Positions 49,544 through 59,517 of a DNA stretch of 64,000 nt are shown here, piece by piece. The DNA is from JAJFUI01 sp963754135 (lineage in GTDB: Bacteria > Planctomycetota > Planctomycetia > Pirellulales > Thermoguttaceae). The stretch lies in the NCBI GenBank assembly GCA_963754135.1, contig CAVWEY010000003.1, forward strand, positions 1 through 64,000, read 5' to 3'. The notes beneath the pieces are model-generated. The model was not told the DNA's origin. It ran no database searches and was given only the letters and a program-made list of their open reading frames with translations. A program made the translations under genes and the position numbers. Every line of letters starts with the position of its first letter. The stretch's first letter is position 1.

Positions 49544-51732
49544 AATGAAATGTCACGCCCGCCGCACCGATGCCCGGCGCATACAGCGATGCTGTTTGCA
49601 GATGGCGATTTGCGCATTGGCGGCAACGGCCCTGGCGGCCACGTTCGCCCCGGCGGGACTGCCCTGCATTTCTCACCACAGTGTGCCACTGCTTGGAACA
49701 AGCAGTGCCGCCTTGCCAAGTTACGCCAAACACTGCTTGTTCCAAGCAGTGGCACGCTGTGGTCAATTCACCCCGTGTGGTGAGAAATGCTCGCTGTCTG
49801 CTCCGGCCGGGCAGGGGACCTGCGTGGCGATCGGCGGCGCCCTGCGGCGCGACAACGCGGCCGTCTATCGGCGGCTGATCGAGTTGGCCGGCGGCGCAGA
49901 TCGCTGCCGCTTCGCCGTTTTCCCCACGGCCAGCGACGGCACCGGCGGCGCCCAGCGGGTTATGGACACGCTGGTCCACTACGGCGTGCCGCAGCGGCAG
50001 ATCGACATCATCGACATCCGGCCGGAAAATGCCGCCCGAACCGCGTTCGACCGGTCGGTCGTGGAGCGGATTCGCCGTTGCGGGGCGGCCTATTTCTCGG
50101 GCGGCGATCAGGTCCGCATTACGGAAACCTTGCAGAGACCCGACGGCAGCGACACGCCCGCCCTAGCCGCGTTGCGCGACGTGTGGCAGCGTGGCGGCGT
50201 GATCGCCGGCAGCAGCGCCGGGGCGGCCGTGCAGAGCGAGATCATGATCTCTGCCGCCGGTCAGCCTGCCGGCACGCTCGACGAAGGCATGGACACGCTC
50301 GATTTCGGACTGACCACCGACCCGCTCCGCCGCGGGCTGTTGGTCTCGCGCGGGCTGGGCTTCTTTCGCGACGGCGTGATCGATCAGCACTTCAACCAAC
50401 TGCGGGGGCGGCTGGGCCGGCTCGCCCGGCTGATCGCCCAGCGCAGAATCCGCTTCGGCTTCGGCGTGGATGAGAACACGGCCATGATCCTTTCGCCCGA
50501 CGGCGGGCTGGAGGTCGCGGGGGCCGGCTGCGTGACCATCCTCGACGCTGCTGCCGCCCGCTGCCGGGACGATCCGCTGGGCTTCCGCGTGACGGGCATC
50601 CGCCTGGCCTGCCTGCAAACCGGCGACCGCTACGACCGCCGCACGGGCTGCCTCCAGCCGAATCCGGTCAAGGAGCCGGTAACGCCCGGCAGCGAGTGGA
50701 TCGCCGGCAACTACCTGATTTCCGACATCGGCGCCGCCGGCGCCGTCCCCGACGCCCTGTTCAGCGGCGTTCTGGCCAACACCAGCCGGAAGCAACTGGG
50801 CACGATGCTGCGGTACACCCGCACGTTCGCGCACGGCTACCGCTTCACTTTCCGCAAGACCGCGGCCACGCAGGGCTGGGTGGGCCACCTGGACGACGTT
50901 CTCGGCCCGATCCGTGGCGGGGGTGGAGTTGGACATCGAGCCGATCGTCCACGGGCTTCTGCCGCCGGAGAGCGCCGCCCCCGTCGATCTGCCTGCGGGG
51001 CGGGCGGGCGCCGCGTGCCGGGCGCTGTGGTTCCGCGGACTGTTGTTGGCCGACGGCCAACGGCGTTTCCGCCCGGACGCACCGCTGACCCGTGCCGATT
51101 TTGCCACGGCACTGGCCGGCGCCGTGCGGCTTGTGCCGCCCGAGGGCCAACCGCGGCTTCCGCCGGACGTCCCGGAGACGGCGCCCTGGGCCGAAGACGT
51201 GGCCGAGGTTCTCGAGGCGAGACTCCTGGAGTTGGACTCCGAAGGCATGTTCCGGCCCGCGGGTTTCGTGCCGCGCCAGTTGGCAGCCGCAGCGCTGACC
51301 CGCGTGTGGCCGATGGGCTGTGGCGAGAAGCTGTCGCTCCGGCCGGTTGCGCTCATGGACCTGGCGGACGTGGCGCAGTTATGCCGCCCCTCGGTCTTTG
51401 CGGCGATTCACGCCGGCTTGCTGCCGTCCGACCAGGGGTACTTCCACCCCTTGCGACCCGTGACGCGCGCCGAGGCCGCCGAGGCCATTTGTCGTCTGAT
51501 CGGCCTATCGTGGGAAGAGGGCGGCCGCCGGCCGGTGTCGGAAACGTCATTTCCGACGGCTTTCCAACGACTTGATATCCGAGATGGCGGTCTCGGAGGC
51601 TCGCTGCTGGGAAATCGGGCAAAACGGCAAGCGTTCGTCTGGGTGCGGCAAAACGAACCCTTTACAGGACAATGCCTGACCTGCTTTGGTGGCACGTCGA
51701 TGCTCGCAGATAATCGGTCGTCCGTTCAGTGA
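49544..51732 (+). CDS. Exported cyanophycinase-like S51 peptidase fused to SLH domains (frameshifted)
   Basis: ATG 49544, signal MAICALAATALAATFAPA. Residues about 40-80 are encoded by palindromic element C. S51 domain about 90-390: GGDQ in YFSGGDQVRI, nucleophile Ser in AGSSAGAAVQSE, His in DQHFNQLRGRLGRL, Glu in GVDENTAMIL, so the Ser-His-Glu triad is intact. The frame breaks at 50911-50918, then VELDIEPIVHGLLPP and at least two S-layer-homology repeats follow (LADGQRRFRPDAPLTRADFATAL; PSDQGYFHPLRPVTRAEAAEAICRL). SLH repeats bind cell-surface polymers, so the peptidase is probably displayed at the envelope. The last 70 residues are doubtful. Natural substrate unknown; cyanophycin itself would be cytoplasmic. 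Confidence 0.78.
49667..49789. repeat. Composite inverted repeat, family C, inside coding sequence
   Basis: Core 49683-49755: GTGCCACTGCTTGG-AA-CAAGCAGTG, spacer, CACTGCTTG-TT-CCAAGCAGTGGCAC. It is nested in an outer inverted pair CATTTCTCACCACA (49667) and TGTGGTGAGAAATG (49776-49789). It is read in frame between signal peptide and S51 domain. Confidence 0.85.
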
Positions 51733-51956
51733 ACAACCGCACGCTCCATCGCCGACTGCAACACGCCCCATTTTGCCCAGCAGCAGCACTTTCACCATCA
51801 TGCCAAGATGCGGCAGCTCTTGCTAGCGTGGCGGAATTTTCTACTCGTTTTGCCTGGATTATCCAGCTAAGGCAATCCGATTAAGCAAACCACTCCATAC
51901 AGTATCTCATCTCTTCTGGATATCGGCGATCGCCATTCCCACTTCCCGGGACTACG

Positions 51957-53152
51957 GTGACCATGTGGAGCCGAATTGCCTATAGCCGCACAGGAGGTTG
52001 CCGGCCCACATACCTATCGGGCTGCGCATCCACTTTGAGCATACTGTTCGTTGCGGCAATTCTTCTTCAGCCATCGCACGGCGCACAATTTGGGGGAACG
52101 GCCGGGTCTGTTTCGGCCGAAGATGGCGACTTGACTCTTTCCGCAGCCGCGACCTGGGCTGAAGATCGCCCTGTTCAACGCGACGACACGACTTGCGTGA
52201 CATCCGACCCGACAATGAACTGTGGGGGCCGTAGATACTTGTTTGCCGACGCGCTTTTCTGGACCGTGCGGGAAGGGGCCGCCGAAAACTGGGCGCAGAT
52301 CATCACGCCCAGCAACTCCTGTGGACAAACGTTAGCACGGCGACGCTGGTCGATGCCCCGTTCGATTGGAGGGCCGGTTTGCGGGTCGGTGCGGGATATG
52401 AGCGGAACGACGGCCTTGACGTGACTCTCTACTACACGAACCTCCACACCTCGGCCACGAGCCAGGCGTCGGGCGAAGTGTACTCGGCCTTTATGGGAAA
52501 CTTCTACATCGACAACCCCAACGGCACCGACTACGGCCCGCACTATCACCAGGCGAGCATCTTCTGGGACTTCGATTTCCACACGATCGACTTCGAGATT
52601 GGCCGCAACTACGCGATCGGCACGAACCTCGAATTGCGGCCGTTCCTGGGGCTCAAGACGGCCATCATCAACCAAGCCATCAAGTCCAGTTGGCTCTATC
52701 CGATCGACACCATCGGCAAAGTTCCTCATTTCTACAATTTCACTTCCGCGACTGAGAACATGAATCTGGGATTCTGGGGGATCGGCCCCTCGCTGGGCGC
52801 GACGATGGCGATGCCCTTGTGCTGCAAGGATCGCTACAACCTCAGACTTTTCGGCACTCCGTCGGGCGCGATTATGTTCGGACACTGGACGTTCACGGAG
52901 CAATACAACAACGACGCCCAGACCTCGGTTGCGATTGACATGAGCCCTATTACCAGCGCGGCAACTATGTTGAGGGGCGTTATCGGTTTCGAGTGGCAGC
53001 AGTGTTTCTCCCGGGCGACCAGCACCGTGCGATTGGGCTATGAAGCCCAGTATTGGCTGAATCAGATGCAGTTCTATTCGTACAACATCGGACGGCTCAA
53101 CAACGTGACGAGCCTCGAAGGCGGCTTCCTCGAGTGGCAACTCAACTTCTAG
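51957..53152 (+). CDS. Lpg1974-like outer-membrane beta-barrel, paralogue 1 (frameshifted)
   Basis: GTG 51957 or ATG 51963; signal LSILFVAAILLQPSHGA. The barrel region has the alternating aromatic pattern of Legionella-OMP/Lpg1974 pore proteins: YLFADALFWTVREGAAENW, LRVGAGYERNDGLDVTLYYT, IDFEIGRNYAIGTNLELRPFLGLKTA, FWGIGPSLGA, and a terminal LEWQLNF ending in Phe, as needed for barrel insertion. The frame breaks at 52317-52321 (CTCCTGTGG lacks one C), joining ITPSNS to WTNVSTATL. Twelve bases before paralogue 2. The 224 bases upstream hold nothing clear. Confidence 0.8.
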
Positions 53153-53164
53153 CGTAACCCGGCG

Positions 53165-54127
53165 ATGACACGGTTTGCGGGCTTGACATTGGCCGTTGCC
53201 ATGATCGCGCGTTGCTCGACGGCGCTGGCCGACGGCGTGACGCCGTTCTGCGACGTGCTCTACTGGCACGCCTCGGCAGAAGCCTCGTCCGTCTGGTCGA
53301 ACGCCGGCGTTGCAGGTTCCTTCTCCGCCGAAAACGTGCCGTTCGATTGGAGTCCGGGCTTCCGCGTCGGATTCGAACACAAACTGGACGAACAGTCGTG
53401 GGACGTCAAGCTGTATTGGACCTACTTCCGCACCTCGGAAGACGCCCAGGCCTCTATCGGGAGCGGTCAAGCGGGCGGGGTCGTCCCCGAGTTCTTCAGC
53501 GGCTTCATCGGCGGCATGGTCGACGACATCCCACTCTTCAGCCAAGGATCGCTCGACTGGAACCTGAACTACAACACGATCGACCTGGAACTCGGAAGGA
53601 GCTTTGCCGTCGGCGAGTCGGCCTGGATCCGTCCGTCCCTGGGCGTCAAGACGGCGGTCATCCAGCAGAACGTGCATCTGAACTTCGCGCGTCCCAGCCT
53701 GGGCCTGAGCGCGGAGGAAGACATCGCACACGATTTCTGGGGCGTCGGGCCGAGTTTCGCGGTCAGCGGCGGCTGGAGCCTGCCGAACCGCAAGAACCTG
53801 AGCCTCGTCGGTTCATTCGCGGCCGATCTGCTGGTCGGTCAGTGGAACGTCAACGATGCTTTCGCCAGGACCGACGCCAACTATCAGTACGGCAACTACA
53901 GGGCCTTTTCCACCAGCATGACGGATTCATATCTGGGCACGCCCGTGCTCCGATACTTCCTCGGTCTCGAATGGGTCCATCAAGGAAACATCACGCTTAC
54001 CGCACGTGTCGGCTATGAAATGCAATGGTGGGCCAATCAACAGCGAATGCTCGCCTTTCAGCAATTGCCCATGCACGGCGATTTGACTTTAGAGGGTCTT
54101 ACATGCGGCGTATCCGTTGGCTTCTAG
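53165..54127 (+). CDS. Lpg1974-like outer-membrane beta-barrel, paralogue 2
   Basis: ATG 53165, signal GLTLAVAMIARCSTALA. Same ordered motifs as its neighbours: FCDVLYWHASAEASSVW, FDWSPGFRVGFEHKL, VKLYWTYFRTSEDAQ, IDLELGRSFAVGESAWIRPSLGVKTA, FWGVGPSFAVSGGW, LEWVHQGNITLTARVGYEMQWW, terminal GVSVGF. 320 residues, intact. The 3' end overlaps paralogue 3 by 25 bases, implying coupled translation and equal dosage. Confidence 0.85.
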   Translation: MTRFAGLTLAVAMIARCSTALADGVTPFCDVLYWHASAEASSVWSNAGVAGSFSAENVPFDWSPGFRVGFEHKLDEQSWDVKLYWTYFRTSEDAQASIGSGQAGGVVPEFFSGFIGGMVDDIPLFSQGSLDWNLNYNTIDLELGRSFAVGESAWIRPSLGVKTAVIQQNVHLNFARPSLGLSAEEDIAHDFWGVGPSFAVSGGWSLPNRKNLSLVGSFAADLLVGQWNVNDAFARTDANYQYGNYRAFSTSMTDSYLGTPVLRYFLGLEWVHQGNITLTARVGYEMQWWANQQRMLAFQQLPMHGDLTLEGLTCGVSVGF

Positions 54128-55028
54128 TCTGTTGCCTGGCGCTCATGGGCCCCAGGGCCTGGCCCTGGAGTTCTTCGGCGACGTGCTGTATTGGCAAGCG
54201 ACAGAGCCGGTGGATTGGGCCATGAACACCAACGCCTCTTCAACAGACCAGTGGGTGGCCTTCAAGACGCTGAATTTCGATTTCGCCACGGGATTCCGGG
54301 TCGGAGCCGGCCTGGAATGCGATTGGGGCGCCAAACTCTATTACACCCGCTTCTATACGGACACCGAACAGACGACCGCGGGAAACGTGACGCCGAACTT
54401 CCTGGGCAGCCGACTGTGGGTGAATGAGCAGACCACGCCCTCGTATTTCCAAAGCGGGGACATCCGGGCCGCGATCGACTACAACGTCCTGGACCTCGAT
54501 TTTGGCAAGTCGTTCTGCCCCTCCGAGTCCTGGCAGTTGCGGCCGGTGCTCGGCCTCAGGGGCGCCTGGATCAATCAAGAGTTCGATACCGAGTATCGAG
54601 GCACGTGGTCGGGCGCCGGCGTGTCCTCCGACGAACACATCGACAACGACTTCTGGGGAATCGGGCCGAAACTCGGCGTCGAGAACACTTTGAACTTGTG
54701 GTGCGGGCAGGAGTGCAAGGTCGATCTCACGATGAACTTCTATACGGCCTACCTCTTGGGCTTCTGGACCATCAACGACGTCACGATCAACACTAGCAAC
54801 CAAGGCGTGTCCACCCAGGTCATCCCCATCGACAATCGGCACTTCGGTGCCCTGACATTCCAAGCCATGATCGGCCTGCATTTCAACTACCGCAATTGGA
54901 ACGCCACCGCAGGCTATGAATTCAACGATTGGCTGAACCAATGCCAGATATTCGACGACGCCACCGGTCCACACAACAATGACCTGATCGTACAGGGATT
55001 AAGCGTAAGAGTCAGCTACAGCTACTGA
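54103..55028 (+). CDS. Lpg1974-like outer-membrane beta-barrel, paralogue 3 (frameshifted)
   Basis: ATG 54103 lies within paralogue 2; signal MRRIRWLLVCCLALMG. The frame breaks at 54160-54164 (GCCTGGCCCTGG lacks one G), joining AW to ALEFFGDVLYWQATEPVDW. Then FATGFRVGAGLECDWGAKLYYT, LDLDFGKSFCPSESWQLRPVLGLRGAW, FWGIGPKLGVE, a Cys-bearing turn (NLWCGQECKVDLT) and the terminal LSVRVSYSY. About 307 residues. It completes the tandem barrel array. Confidence 0.83.
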
Positions 55029-55263
55029 AGTGCTTAATCACGGCGGCGTAGACGATCGCCCAGCAAGGCGATCCAGCGGACGTCCTGCAGCGGCCGCTGA
55101 TTTCTGCGTTCGGCCCCCAACGTTTCATCAACTCATTCTTATCACGAAACCCATCATCAAACGACCGATTTCCGGGACACTTCAGCGGGGAGTCCCGGCG
55201 ACCACCCGAACTCGCGACCGCTCTTGCTTGTTCTACCCATAGCGATCCGCCTCCGCTTACTTC
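55029..55263. other. Gap between barrel array and S51 tandem gene
   Basis: With the promoter at 55264-55291 and the leader to 55352 this is a 324-base gap. I see no gene in it. Confidence 0.4.
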
Positions 55264-55291
55264 TTGACTTCCCCGTTTTCCCGAGTAGACT
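55264..55291 (+). promoter_or_regulatory. Sigma-70-type promoter candidate
   Basis: TTGACT (55264-55269), 16-base spacer, TAGACT (55286-55291). It points at the tandem S51 gene starting at 55353, which suggests that gene is transcribed separately from the barrels. Confidence 0.35.
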
Positions 55292-55352
55292 CGGTACTGT
55301 CGGGGAGGATCGGGGATTTTTCATTGATTGCGACCGTCGGCAGGGAGTCTTC

Positions 55353-57547
55353 ATGAATTCCGCCTTTTTCCGAATGCTGTTCTGGGCAGTGTTGTTGAGC
55401 CTCGTCACGGGGCGATTCTGTGGATCGAGCGCCTGCGCCCAGGACAACCCGTTCGGCCTTCCCGAACCGACAAATCCGCAAAAGCTGGGGTCGGTCATGC
55501 TGCACGGCGGCGGCAGCGGGGTCCGGGAATACGTGCTGCAAGAGTTTCTCCGCTTGGCAGGAGGCAGCAACGCCCGCGTCGTTCTGCTCCCGTCGGACTA
55601 CGTGCAGCGCGAGCCGGGCGAAAAGCTCGAGGCGTATGAAGAGCGGCTCAGCGGCCCCGGCGGTTACGGGCGGTGGAAGGAACTGTGCCGCGGCAACCAT
55701 GCCCATTTTCAGTTCCTTCACTGGGATTGCCCCGAAGATCCCGATAACTCGCGGTTCTTTTCCGCGCTGGAGCAGGCCACCGGAATTTGGATGCCGGCGG
55801 AGGATCAAGAGTGGGTCATCCGGCGTCTTGCGGGCGATCCGCTCAAACCGACCCGGTTCCAGTTGGCCCTGCGCAACCTCTTGGCTCGGGGCGGAACCGT
55901 CGGGGCCTCGGGCGGGGGAATGGCCAGCCTTTCGGAAACCGTCATCGCCGGGAATGCCGACGACGAGAAGGCCGGCTGGACTCGGGCCCGCCTCGCGTTC
56001 GGCCTGGGGCTGTTCCAAGGAACCCTGCTGGATCAGAACTTCAACGTCTGGTCGGGACGAGTCGAGCGCTTGACCGACGCCCTGAGGAACGGACCGCAAC
56101 TCGATCGGCTCGCGCGGAAGCCGGGCGTCCAGCGGCGCACCATTGGAATCGGCGTCGATCGTCAAACCGTCGCCATCATCCGCGGCAATGTGGTTCGAGC
56201 GATTGGTGACCACCACGTTCACGTGTTCGTGCAGAGCAACGGCGGCAGAACTATCGCGTGGCACCGCCTGGCGGCGGGAGACAGGCCGCTCGTGCTTACA
56301 ACCGGCTCCGCCCAGGAGGCGCCGCTCCCGAGGCGGCGACAGCCGACATCGCCGGAAACCCGTTCGGCGCGCCTCCCGGCAAGGGAACCGTCGTCTTGCA
56401 CGGCGGCGGGAGCACCGCCGAGATGTATGACTTGTTTCCGCGGCTTACCGGCAAACTGCGCCCCGCGATTCTGCACTGTCCGTCGGCCAGCGAGCGTTAT
56501 CACCGGATGTCGGACGAGGAATTGATGGCCAGCGACCTGGCCGGAATATGGAAAACGGACGCAGCCGGGAGCCTTCGCTTCATCAACGCGGATACGCCGG
56601 CCCGGGCCGAGGAGCCCGCATTCTGCCGGCTTCTCGACGCCGCCGATGGATTGTGGATCATGGGCGGCGATCAAGAACGCCTGACGGCGCTCTACGTCAA
56701 TCCGGTGCGGCCGACTCTCTTTCAGAAGAAGGTCCGGAGTATCGTGGAGCGCGGCGGCGTCGTGGGCGGCTCGTCCGCCGGCTGTGCCGCCCTCTCGGAT
56801 GTGATGATCGTGGGGACCGTCCCCGGCGACGGCCGCGGTCCCGCCCGAGCCGAGCTTTCGCGGGGCCTCGGAGTCCTCTCGAACGTCGTGGCCGAGCAGC
56901 ACTTCGACGCCCGCCAGGGCCGCATCGAGCGGTTCGCGGAGCTGTTGCGAGACAAACAGCAGCTTGCCAATGTATCGCCCGGCTGCGATCCGGGGCAAAT
57001 GGTCGGTCTGGCGGTGGAGGAGAGCACCGCGCTTCTGGTCCGAGGAAATCGGCTGAGCGTGGCCGGGAAGAACAAGGCCCATATCTTCCTGAAATCGGCG
57101 GCCCATGATACGTTGACGTGGCATACTCTCGCTGCCGGTGATATTGGCGTTGTCCGCACCGCCCCAGACGGCTCGCATCAACTTCATTTTGAGGAATCGG
57201 AGCGCCGCAGAATAGCCCGAAGAATGCCGGACACAAACCAAGTGCCATTCAAACGGCAGCGGCCGCGATCCATCGAATCCGCGCCGGGGCGTGCGTCATT
57301 TGGTCTGCTTTTCTCCTTTGCTCATGTCGCCTGCCCAACGGCGGACCAGGGCGTCGCAGGCTTGGATGCCGGCTTTCTCCAGGGCGGCCTTGGCGGCCAG
57401 CGGCAGCGATACGGCGCTAGCCGTCGAGCGCGGCGGCAAGCGTCTGCCAATTCTTGTCCACAACCCAAGCGAACCGGCAGGAACCATTGCTTCGCTCGGC
57501 CCAAAGTTCGCCGACGGCCTTTTTGTACTGCTCTTCCGGGTCGCTAG
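55353..57547 (+). CDS. Exported tandem S51 protein: dead domain plus live domain (frameshifted)
   Basis: ATG 55353 after CAGGGAG; signal FFRMLFWAVLLSLVTGRFCGSS. Domain 1 (about 45-315): VMLHGGGSGVREYVLQEF; nucleophile region GASGGGMAS keeps Ser, but the GGDQ position reads AEDQ, the DQHF His is Asn (LLDQNFNVW) and the DENTA Glu is Arg (GVDRQTVAI), so catalysis is unlikely. Domain 2 (about 335-600): VVLHGGGSTAEMYDLF, IMGGDQERL, GGSSAGCAALSD, EQHFDARQGRIERF, VEESTALLV, a complete Ser-His-Glu set. A break at 56317-56321 (one G missing) joins AQEG to AAPEAAT. The last 100 residues overlap an antisense remnant and are doubtful; the true stop is unclear. Confidence 0.78.
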
Positions 57548-57800
57548 CCATCTTCCCCATCTTGTATTCCACGAGGACAGTACCGCCGTCTTTCATCTCG
57601 ACGATGAAATCGGGGAAGAACTTGCCCGGCGATTTTGGCAGCCAGAACCCGCCCTGTGTCGCGCGCTCGGTGTTGCGTATCCACCGGGCGATGTCCGGGT
57701 GGCCGTCAATTCGCTTCGCGCACTCGAATTCCTCGCCGTTCATGTCGAAAATCAGATCGAAGGCGTGATGCCGGAACTCGCGAGGACGGTCAAATAACGG
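57417..57800 (-). pseudogene. Type III restriction enzyme Res subunit, C-terminal remnant
   Basis: An open stretch of about 128 codons preceded by a stop, without a start of its own size. FECAKRIDGHPDIARWIRN, GFWLPKSPGKFFPDFIVEM, TVLVEYKMG and AVGELWAERSNGSCRFAWV are the endonuclease-like end of Res proteins, with the PD..VEYK nuclease motif present. The helicase part (about 700 residues) and the Mod gene are absent. A further short frame at 57487-57296 may continue the relic. It is squeezed between the S51 tandem gene and selD. Confidence 0.75.
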
Positions 57801-57813
57801 CTACGGAAGATAG

Positions 57814-59430
57814 TCATGCTCCTCGATCCTTGGCCTCATTGTAGAACATCATCGTCGGCGAGCCGCCAAAGGCGATCGCCAGCCAGGCGGCTTCGTCGAT
57901 CTCCGCGGACGTGAATCCCTCTTGCCGGGCCTTCTGCACATGGTGCTTCAGGCAGGGGCCGCAGCGGGCCAACACCGACAGCGCAACGGCCATCGCCCGC
58001 TTCGTCCGCCCGCCGAGCGCGCCCGGCGCATTGGCCGCTGCGAGGAACGCCTGGAACTTCTCCTGGACCGCGTCGCTGCCGCCGGCCGCCAGGTCGGGCT
58101 GATGTCCTTCACTACCGCCGCAGCAATTCATGCCACTAGGCTCCTGGGAAGGAAATGTTATCTGTGCCGGGGGCTTCACGCTGCGGGCGAGAGGCATCTG
58201 GCGGCGCCCCTCGCCGCGGATGAGGATTCGCCCCGTCCCTTCGGCCACCGCCCGGCCGATAACCGCCGCCTCGGTCATGCCTTCCGCGCGGAGCCGCGCC
58301 ACCAGCGGTTCCGCCTCGGATTCGGGGAGTGCAATCAGCAATCCGCCGGAAGTTTGGGCGTCGAAGAGGACGTCCACGCCCGCCGGCTCGACGCCCTCGG
58401 CCGCCGCCAGGGCGTCGCCGGAGGATTCCTTGTTCCGCTCCACCGCGCCGGGCAGGATTCCCTCGGCCGCGCACTGGAGCACGCCGGGCAGCAGCGGCAC
58501 GTCGTCCCAGACGATCTCCACGTCCACCCGGCTGGCCGCCGCCATCGGCCGGAGATGGCCCATCAGCCCGAAACCGGTTACGTCGGTGCAGGCGTGGACG
58601 CCGGACTCGGCCATCAGTTCGGCGGCGCGCTTGTTGAGCGCGGCCATCGACCGGGCGGCCACCGCCGACCAACGCTCCGCGTCGGTGCCCGGTTGGCCGT
58701 TGGCCCGGCCGATCCGGGCGGCAAAGGCGATAATCCCCGTGCCCAGCGGTTTGGTCAAGACGAGCCGGTCGCCCGGGCGGACGGCCGCGTTGGTGGCGAT
58801 CCGCCGGGGATCAGCCAGGCCGGTCACGGCGAAGCCCGCTTTGACCTCGCTGTCCTTGATGCTGTGGCCGCCGATCACGGCCACGCCGGCCTCGGCCATT
58901 TTGTCCAGCCCGCCGCGGAGAATCTGGCGGAGGATTTCTTCAGGCAGCTTGCCCGCGGGGAACCCCACCACGCTGAGCGCGGTGATGGGCCGGCCGCCCA
59001 TCGCATACACGTCGCTCAGGGAGTTGGCCGCGGCGATTTGCCCGAACAGGTACGGGTCGTCGACCGGCGGCGAAAAGACGTCCACGGTTTGCACCAGCGC
59101 CGTCCGCTCGTCCAGCAGATAGACGCCGGCGTCGTCTCCGGCCGGCATCCCCACCAGGACGCGTGGGTCGGCCGGCGCCGGCAGCCCCGCGAGAATCCGC
59201 TGCAACGTGGCCTGGTCGATCTTCGAGGCGCAGCCGGCGCTCTCGGCCAGTTCGGTCAAGCGGACCGGCCCCGCCGGGGCGGCGTACTCGTCGCCCGCGC
59301 ACGGACAAATGCCGTCCGCTTGAAAGACATCGCAAGGGCACGCCTTTCGCGGATCGCAGATGCAGTGGCCCAACTGCATCGAGCGTTGCATGACGCGGCG
59401 GCGCTTCTCCAAGTCCCTCGGTCCCGCCAT
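57814..59430 (-). CDS. selD: Selenide water dikinase fused to AhpD-like domain
   Basis: Makes selenophosphate from selenide and ATP. ATG 59430 is chosen because GGAGG precedes it. The N-terminus has a Cys cluster (HCICDPRKACPCDV, ICPCAGD) that could bind metal. SelD core: catalytic Cys and Lys in SAGCASKI, GDDAGVYLL, TVDVFSPPVDDPYLFGQIAAANSLSDVYAMGG, GGHSIKDSEVKAGFAVTG, VTGFGLMGH, FDAQTSGGLLIALP. After SFPSQEPSG-type linker (TFPSQEPSG) the frame continues into a carboxymuconolactone/AhpD-like domain with CGPCLKHHVQKA. The second part has its own AGGAG and ATG (MNCCGG), and a one-base shift would stop SelD at TAG there, so this may be two coupled genes. No selenoprotein or SelA/SelB gene is in view. 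Confidence 0.85.
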   Translation of the reverse strand: MAGPRDLEKRRRVMQRSMQLGHCICDPRKACPCDVFQADGICPCAGDEYAAPAGPVRLTELAESAGCASKIDQATLQRILAGLPAPADPRVLVGMPAGDDAGVYLLDERTALVQTVDVFSPPVDDPYLFGQIAAANSLSDVYAMGGRPITALSVVGFPAGKLPEEILRQILRGGLDKMAEAGVAVIGGHSIKDSEVKAGFAVTGLADPRRIATNAAVRPGDRLVLTKPLGTGIIAFAARIGRANGQPGTDAERWSAVAARSMAALNKRAAELMAESGVHACTDVTGFGLMGHLRPMAAASRVDVEIVWDDVPLLPGVLQCAAEGILPGAVERNKESSGDALAAAEGVEPAGVDVLFDAQTSGGLLIALPESEAEPLVARLRAEGMTEAAVIGRAVAEGTGRILIRGEGRRQMPLARSVKPPAQITFPSQEPSGMNCCGGSEGHQPDLAAGGSDAVQEKFQAFLAAANAPGALGGRTKRAMAVALSVLARCGPCLKHHVQKARQEGFTSAEIDEAAWLAIAFGGSPTMMFYNEAKDRGA

Positions 59431-59517
59431 GGCCACCTCCATCCCGTCGGCCCTCATTTTACGTCCCTGGACGCAGGGCCGCAAGTATCCGGCTGTTCCG
59501 ATGCCGCCCCGCGGCGT

